Below are positions 6,656 through 9,143 of a stretch of DNA of 9,143 bases, one piece after another. The first letter of the stretch is position 1; each line of letters starts with the position of its first letter. Where the stretch lies: positions 1 to 9,143 of the forward strand of contig JASHVI010000065.1 of assembly GCA_030039525.1 (NCBI GenBank). The letters are read 5' to 3'. Source of the DNA: Thermoplasmata archaeon. GTDB lineage: Archaea > Thermoplasmatota > Thermoplasmata > Lutacidiplasmatales > UBA184. A program made the position numbers and the translations under genes. The notes beneath the pieces were generated by a model, which did no database searches, was not told the DNA's origin, and saw nothing but the letters and a program-made list of their open reading frames with translations.

Positions 6656-6810
6656 CCCCTCGAAGGAGATCCGGGCGCCCCATTAGGGTTCGGGCCGATT
6701 CCGCGGCCGGTCGGCGCGCCTCGGGAACCGGCGTCGGGCGTGCGACGACGCCGCAGCCGCCCTCCGGGCCTTATGAGGCCGACCGAGATAGTACGGGGGC
6801 CGGAAGTCGC
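6656..6810. promoter_or_regulatory. Divergent promoter region between srp54 and the GltD-like gene
   Basis: These 155 bp separate divergently transcribed genes. Two AT-containing islands stand out from the GC-rich background. CCTAATG on the minus strand (6681-6687) lies about 29 bp from the srp54 ATG. CCTTATGAGG on the plus strand (6769-6778) is centred about 37 bp before the ATG at 6811 and predicts a start near 6800. Both are poor matches to a canonical archaeal TATA box, so individual promoter positions are uncertain. No other gene is seen here. Confidence 0.4.
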
Positions 6811-8271
6811 ATGGTCGCTGCCGCCGCCCCGCCCGCGAAGCCCGTCACGCCCCCGCGGCTCAACCCGGTCCGGGTCCCGATCGTGGAGGAACCGATCGAG
6901 GAGCGGGTCCACGACTTCCGACCGGTATTGAGGGCCTACTCGAAGGAGGAGGCGGTCCTCGAGGCGAAGCGCTGCATCCAGTGCCGGCGCCCGTGGTGCG
7001 TCGAGGCCTGCCCGATCACCCAGGACTGCCGCGAGTACATCATCCAGATCGCCAAGGGCGACTTCGACGCGGCGGCCCGCGTCACGCTGCAGGACAATCC
7101 GCTCGCGACCTGCCTCTGCAAGGTCTGCTACCGGTACTGCGAGGACGCCTGCGTCGTGAAGAAGAAGGGGGTCCCGATCGCGATCCGCCACCTGAAGCGC
7201 GCGGCCCTCGAGCTCGGGAACGACGACCTCGCGTACGTCCCCTCGGCCCCGAAGCACCAGCGCGTCGCCGTCGTTGGCGCCGGTCCGGCGGGGATGATGA
7301 TGGCCTGGGAGCTCGGCATCCGGGGCTACGGGGTCACGGTCTTCGAGCAGGAGGAGCGCTTCGGCGGCCTCATGCAGACGATCCCGGCGTACCGCATGGC
7401 CGACGCCGACGTCGAGCACGACCGGGCGCGCTACCGCGGTCTCGACGTCACCTGGGTCAAGGACGACAAGATCGGGGTGACGCGACCGGTCCGCGCGCTC
7501 CTCGACGACGGGTACCAGGCCGTCTTCCTCTCCCTCGGGACCTCGGAGCATCGCGTGCTCGGCGTGCCGGGCGAGGGGCTCCCGGGGGTGATCCCGGCCC
7601 TGCAGATGCTGAAGCGGTTCAACGCCGGAGGATCGGTGACCGTCGGCCGGCGGATCGTCGTCATCGGCGGGGGCGACGTCGCGATGGACTCGGTGCGGAC
7701 GGCGCTTCGGCTCTCGGCCCCGGGCGCCGTGACCCTCGTCTACCGGCGGGGCCGCGCGGAGATGCCGGCCGACCCCGACGAGATCCACGAGGCCGAGTCG
7801 GAGGGGATCCGGTTCCTCTTCCAGAAGGCCCCGCTCCGGATCGTGGGCGCCGGCAAGGTCGAGGGGCTCGTCGTCCAGGCGATGGAGCTGGGCGCGCCGG
7901 ACGCGGCCGGGCGGCGGGCCCCCGTGGCCGTCCCGGGCTCCGAGGAGACGATCCCGTGCGACACGGTGATCGTCGCCGTCGGCCAGCGGACCGACCTGAC
8001 GGGGTTCGAGGGAGACCTCGACCTCAAGGTGACGAGCCAGGGATGGCCGGAAGGGAAGGGCGAGGGATTCGCCACCGGGGTCCCCGGGATCTTCGCCGCG
8101 GGGGGCCGCTCGGTCGTCTACGCGATGGGGACGGCCAGCCAGGCGGCGGAGGCCATCGACCGGTTCCTCGCCGAGAAGCGGGGCGAGACGGCGGGCCCGC
8201 GCCCGGACAGCTTCGGCGGCGCCGAGCCCTTCCATCTCCCGGCGGGCTACACGACCCCGATCCGTAGCTGA
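6811..8271 (+). CDS. gltD: GltD/NfnB-family iron-sulfur flavoprotein (glutamate synthase small subunit-like)
   Basis: This 486-residue protein belongs to the family of FAD/NAD(P)H electron-input subunits that includes glutamate synthase beta (GltD), the NfnB subunit of NADH-dependent ferredoxin:NADP oxidoreductase, and sulfide dehydrogenase SudA. An N-terminal iron-sulfur domain carries CIQCRRPWCVEACP (C55, C58, C63, C67), C73, and a second group CLCKVCYRYCEDAC (C101, C103, C106, C110, C114). The FAD Rossmann motif GAGPAG is at 156-161. A second, NAD(P)-binding Rossmann motif VVIGGGDVAMD (283-293) is followed by VYRRGRAEMPA (310-320). The C-terminal FAD motif reads GIFAAGGR (426-433), with Gly432 where the family has Asp. 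The start at 6811 adds a short Pro/Ala-rich lead before family similarity begins near residue 30. No partner subunit (GltB or NfnA) lies beside it, so the physiological acceptor is unknown. The family is certain, the exact reaction is not. Confidence 0.9.
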   Translation: MVAAAAPPAKPVTPPRLNPVRVPIVEEPIEERVHDFRPVLRAYSKEEAVLEAKRCIQCRRPWCVEACPITQDCREYIIQIAKGDFDAAARVTLQDNPLATCLCKVCYRYCEDACVVKKKGVPIAIRHLKRAALELGNDDLAYVPSAPKHQRVAVVGAGPAGMMMAWELGIRGYGVTVFEQEERFGGLMQTIPAYRMADADVEHDRARYRGLDVTWVKDDKIGVTRPVRALLDDGYQAVFLSLGTSEHRVLGVPGEGLPGVIPALQMLKRFNAGGSVTVGRRIVVIGGGDVAMDSVRTALRLSAPGAVTLVYRRGRAEMPADPDEIHEAESEGIRFLFQKAPLRIVGAGKVEGLVVQAMELGAPDAAGRRAPVAVPGSEETIPCDTVIVAVGQRTDLTGFEGDLDLKVTSQGWPEGKGEGFATGVPGIFAAGGRSVVYAMGTASQAAEAIDRFLAEKRGETAGPRPDSFGGAEPFHLPAGYTTPIRS

Positions 8272-8291
8272 GCCCCCGCGTTCCGCGCCCA

Positions 8292-8305
8292 CCGGCCGCG
8301 GCCGG
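8292..8305. repeat. Self-complementary 14-mer after the GltD-like stop
   Basis: CCGGCCGCGGCCGG is its own reverse complement and lies 20 nt after the flavoprotein stop codon. It may contribute to 3' end formation, but short perfect palindromes made only of G and C arise easily in this composition. Confidence 0.3.
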
Positions 8306-8384
8306 AGAGCGCCCCCGGGAGGCTCCGTGCCTTCGCGCAGGGGGCGGGGCAGGATGAGGGGCCGGCTGCGACACCCTGGCGCGG

Positions 8385-8394
8385 CCTTACATAG
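8385..8394 (+). promoter_or_regulatory. TATA-like box for the secreted-protein gene
   Basis: ccttacatag is the only AT-enriched stretch in the gap. Usual archaeal spacing predicts transcription from about 8416 and a leader near 50 nt, which would include the hairpin at 8425-8447. Confidence 0.45.
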
Positions 8395-8424
8395 CCATCG
8401 GGGAGTCGCGGGCCAGCCCCAACG

Positions 8425-8447
8425 GCCGGAGCCCCCGCGGCTCCGGC
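8425..8447 (+). repeat. 9-bp stem hairpin in the leader of the secreted-protein gene
   Basis: Arms gccggagcc and ggctccggc are exact reverse complements around a 5-base loop (cccgc). The hairpin ends 11 nt before the SD GGGAG at 8459-8463, in the predicted 5' leader. It could protect the mRNA 5' end, control translation or bind a regulator; this is inference from symmetry and position. Confidence 0.5.
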
Positions 8448-8458
8448 GGCGCGGGGTA

Positions 8459-8463
8459 GGGAG
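8459..8463 (+). promoter_or_regulatory. Shine-Dalgarno site of the secreted-protein gene
   Basis: GGGAG lies 5 nt before the ATG at 8469, followed by another purine run (AAGGA). It supports this start, which also gives a well-formed signal peptide. Confidence 0.55.
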
Positions 8464-8468
8464 AAGGA

Positions 8469-9143
8469 ATGAGCAGCGACAAGGAACTGAGACGCGCGAC
8501 GAACGCGAAGCGATGGGTCGCCGGGCTGGCCATGCTCGGCTCCGTGGCCGTCGCCTGTCTGATGGCCCTGACGCCGGCGGCCACGGCCGCGTCGGCCGGG
8601 CTGATCAAGAACGCCACCCCGGTCGTCGGGGAGTACGCCTACGACCAGGGATGCGCGAGCTCGAGCCTCACGAAGCCCTCCATCAGCCTGCCCTCGGGCG
8701 CCGGCAAGGTGGGCCTCACCGGCAAGGCGAAGACGTGCGGCAACAAGCTCGGCGGCACTTCGGTCCTCTCCTACTCGGACCTGGACGAGGAGGTCGGCGC
8801 CGCGCAGGTGCTCAAGCTCTCCGCGGCCGCATCGACCGTCAACACCACGTTCGCGATCTCGGCCGCGATCGCCGACTCGGCCACCGGGAAGCTCAACCCC
8901 GCCAAGTGCCCGACGACGACCTACACCACCGGCTACTCGCTCTGGTACAACTCCACCGGCGGCACGAGCTGGGGCTGGCTGAACGAGTCGTACTCGACCT
9001 GCGAGGTCGAGTCGTTCGCAGAGATCTACGTCGAGACCGAGGTCTATGACCTGACCACGGGCACGTACACCTACGGGTTCAACTTCCTCTTCGACAACAA
9101 CACGGGCTCCTACTACGAGCTGTACACGATCACCGAGAACTGG
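8469..9143 (+). CDS. Secreted or surface protein of unknown function (3' end outside window)
   Basis: Translation from ATG 8469 is open for 225 codons to the window edge with no stop. The N-terminus has a Sec-type signal: a basic region (RRATNAKR, 8-15), a hydrophobic core (about 17-35) and an Ala-rich cleavage zone (AATAASA, 37-43). C30 lies within the core but lacks a good lipobox. The exported part is rich in Thr, Ser, Gly, Tyr and Asn, with alternating hydrophobic and polar residues suggesting a beta-sheet fold. It has five N-X-S/T sequons (N48, N125, N161, N172, N210) and four cysteines (C62, C90, C147, C178) available for disulfides. I do not recognise the family. It is not a typical peptide-binding lipoprotein of the importer. 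No later hydrophobic anchor is visible in the part seen. Own promoter and SD are likely. Confidence 0.85.
   Translation, partial: MSSDKELRRATNAKRWVAGLAMLGSVAVACLMALTPAATAASAGLIKNATPVVGEYAYDQGCASSSLTKPSISLPSGAGKVGLTGKAKTCGNKLGGTSVLSYSDLDEEVGAAQVLKLSAAASTVNTTFAISAAIADSATGKLNPAKCPTTTYTTGYSLWYNSTGGTSWGWLNESYSTCEVESFAEIYVETEVYDLTTGTYTYGFNFLFDNNTGSYYELYTITENW

Larger units (their letters stand above)
8272..8468. other. 197-nt gene-free gap upstream of the secreted-protein gene
   Basis: The gap contains a self-complementary 14-mer (8292-8305), a GC-rich stretch without a convincing gene, a TATA-like box (8385-8394), a 9-bp stem hairpin (8425-8447) and an SD (8459-8463). No T-tract follows the first palindrome, so a terminator for the flavoprotein gene is not demonstrated. 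Confidence 0.5.

Noticed and set aside
4835..6931. A 698-codon open frame on the plus strand opposite srp54 and the membrane-protein gene
   Set aside because: Its translation is Arg/Pro/Asp/Gly-rich low-complexity sequence with no recognisable domain, and it lies antisense to srp54, whose motifs are unmistakable. High GC produces such stop-free shadows.
6499..8292. A 597-codon minus-strand frame opposite the GltD-like gene
   Set aside because: It is antisense to a protein with clear iron-sulfur and Rossmann motifs, has shadow-type composition, and overlaps the srp54 start region.
8476..8560. Lipobox at Cys30 in the secreted protein
   Set aside because: The residues before Cys30 (AVA) lack the usual Leu/Ile/Val at -3, and the hydrophobic core continues past it. 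A cleaved Sec signal near residue 40 fits better.
8327..9049. A 240-codon plus-strand frame overlapping the secreted-protein gene
   Set aside because: The frame starting at 8469 gives a signal peptide, an SD and balanced amino-acid use, while this one gives Arg-rich low-complexity sequence.
1..9143. CRISPR arrays, insertion sequences, tRNA genes or tandem repeats
   Set aside because: No direct repeat families, transposase-like frames, terminal repeats or cloverleaf-like segments were noticed by reading both strands.

Overview
The window reads as a GC-rich archaeal chromosome segment. The archaeal call rests on three things: an archaeal-type SRP54, a Pth2-type peptidyl-tRNA hydrolase (the archaeal/eukaryotic class rather than the bacterial Pth class), and short AT islands resembling TATA boxes about 25-30 bp upstream of expected transcript starts. 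A Thermoplasmatota-like lineage is plausible, but nothing here fixes the taxon. Gene density is high, and long antisense open frames are common because of the GC bias. I treat those as shadows.

Layout. Positions 1-4276 (minus strand) hold an oligopeptide/dipeptide-type ABC importer read right to left. It consists of a single 781-residue permease in which the DppB-like and DppC-like subunits are fused in frame, then a DppD-like ATPase enlarged by two insertions (543 residues), then the first 90 codons of a DppF-like ATPase cut by the window edge. No substrate-binding protein is visible. Positions 4277-4406 are this operon's promoter and leader, with a TATA-like box, a perfect 17-bp inverted repeat and a Shine-Dalgarno (SD) sequence packed between the TATA box and the ATG.

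Positions 4407-6655 (minus strand) are a compact three-gene cluster, again read right to left: srp54, a three-helix membrane protein with a charged cytoplasmic tail that I cannot assign firmly (its N-terminus resembles DUF1616), and pth2. The genes are 7 nt apart or overlapping, so translation of secretory/membrane proteins (SRP), peptidyl-tRNA recycling (Pth2) and an uncharacterised membrane protein appear co-expressed.

Positions 6656-6810 are a divergent promoter region. On the plus strand, 6811-8271 encodes a GltD/NfnB-family iron-sulfur flavoprotein with ten N-terminal cysteines and an altered C-terminal FAD motif. After a 197-nt gap containing two inverted repeats and a TATA-like box, a secreted, sequon-rich protein of unknown function starts at 8469 and runs off the right edge.

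Most genes are ordinary housekeeping or transport genes. The unusual parts are the DppB-DppC fusion, the enlarged DppD, the uncharacterised membrane protein between srp54 and pth2, the inverted repeats in two leaders, and the odd flavoprotein motif. I found no mobile element, CRISPR array, tRNA or rRNA. I do not claim a new system beyond these.
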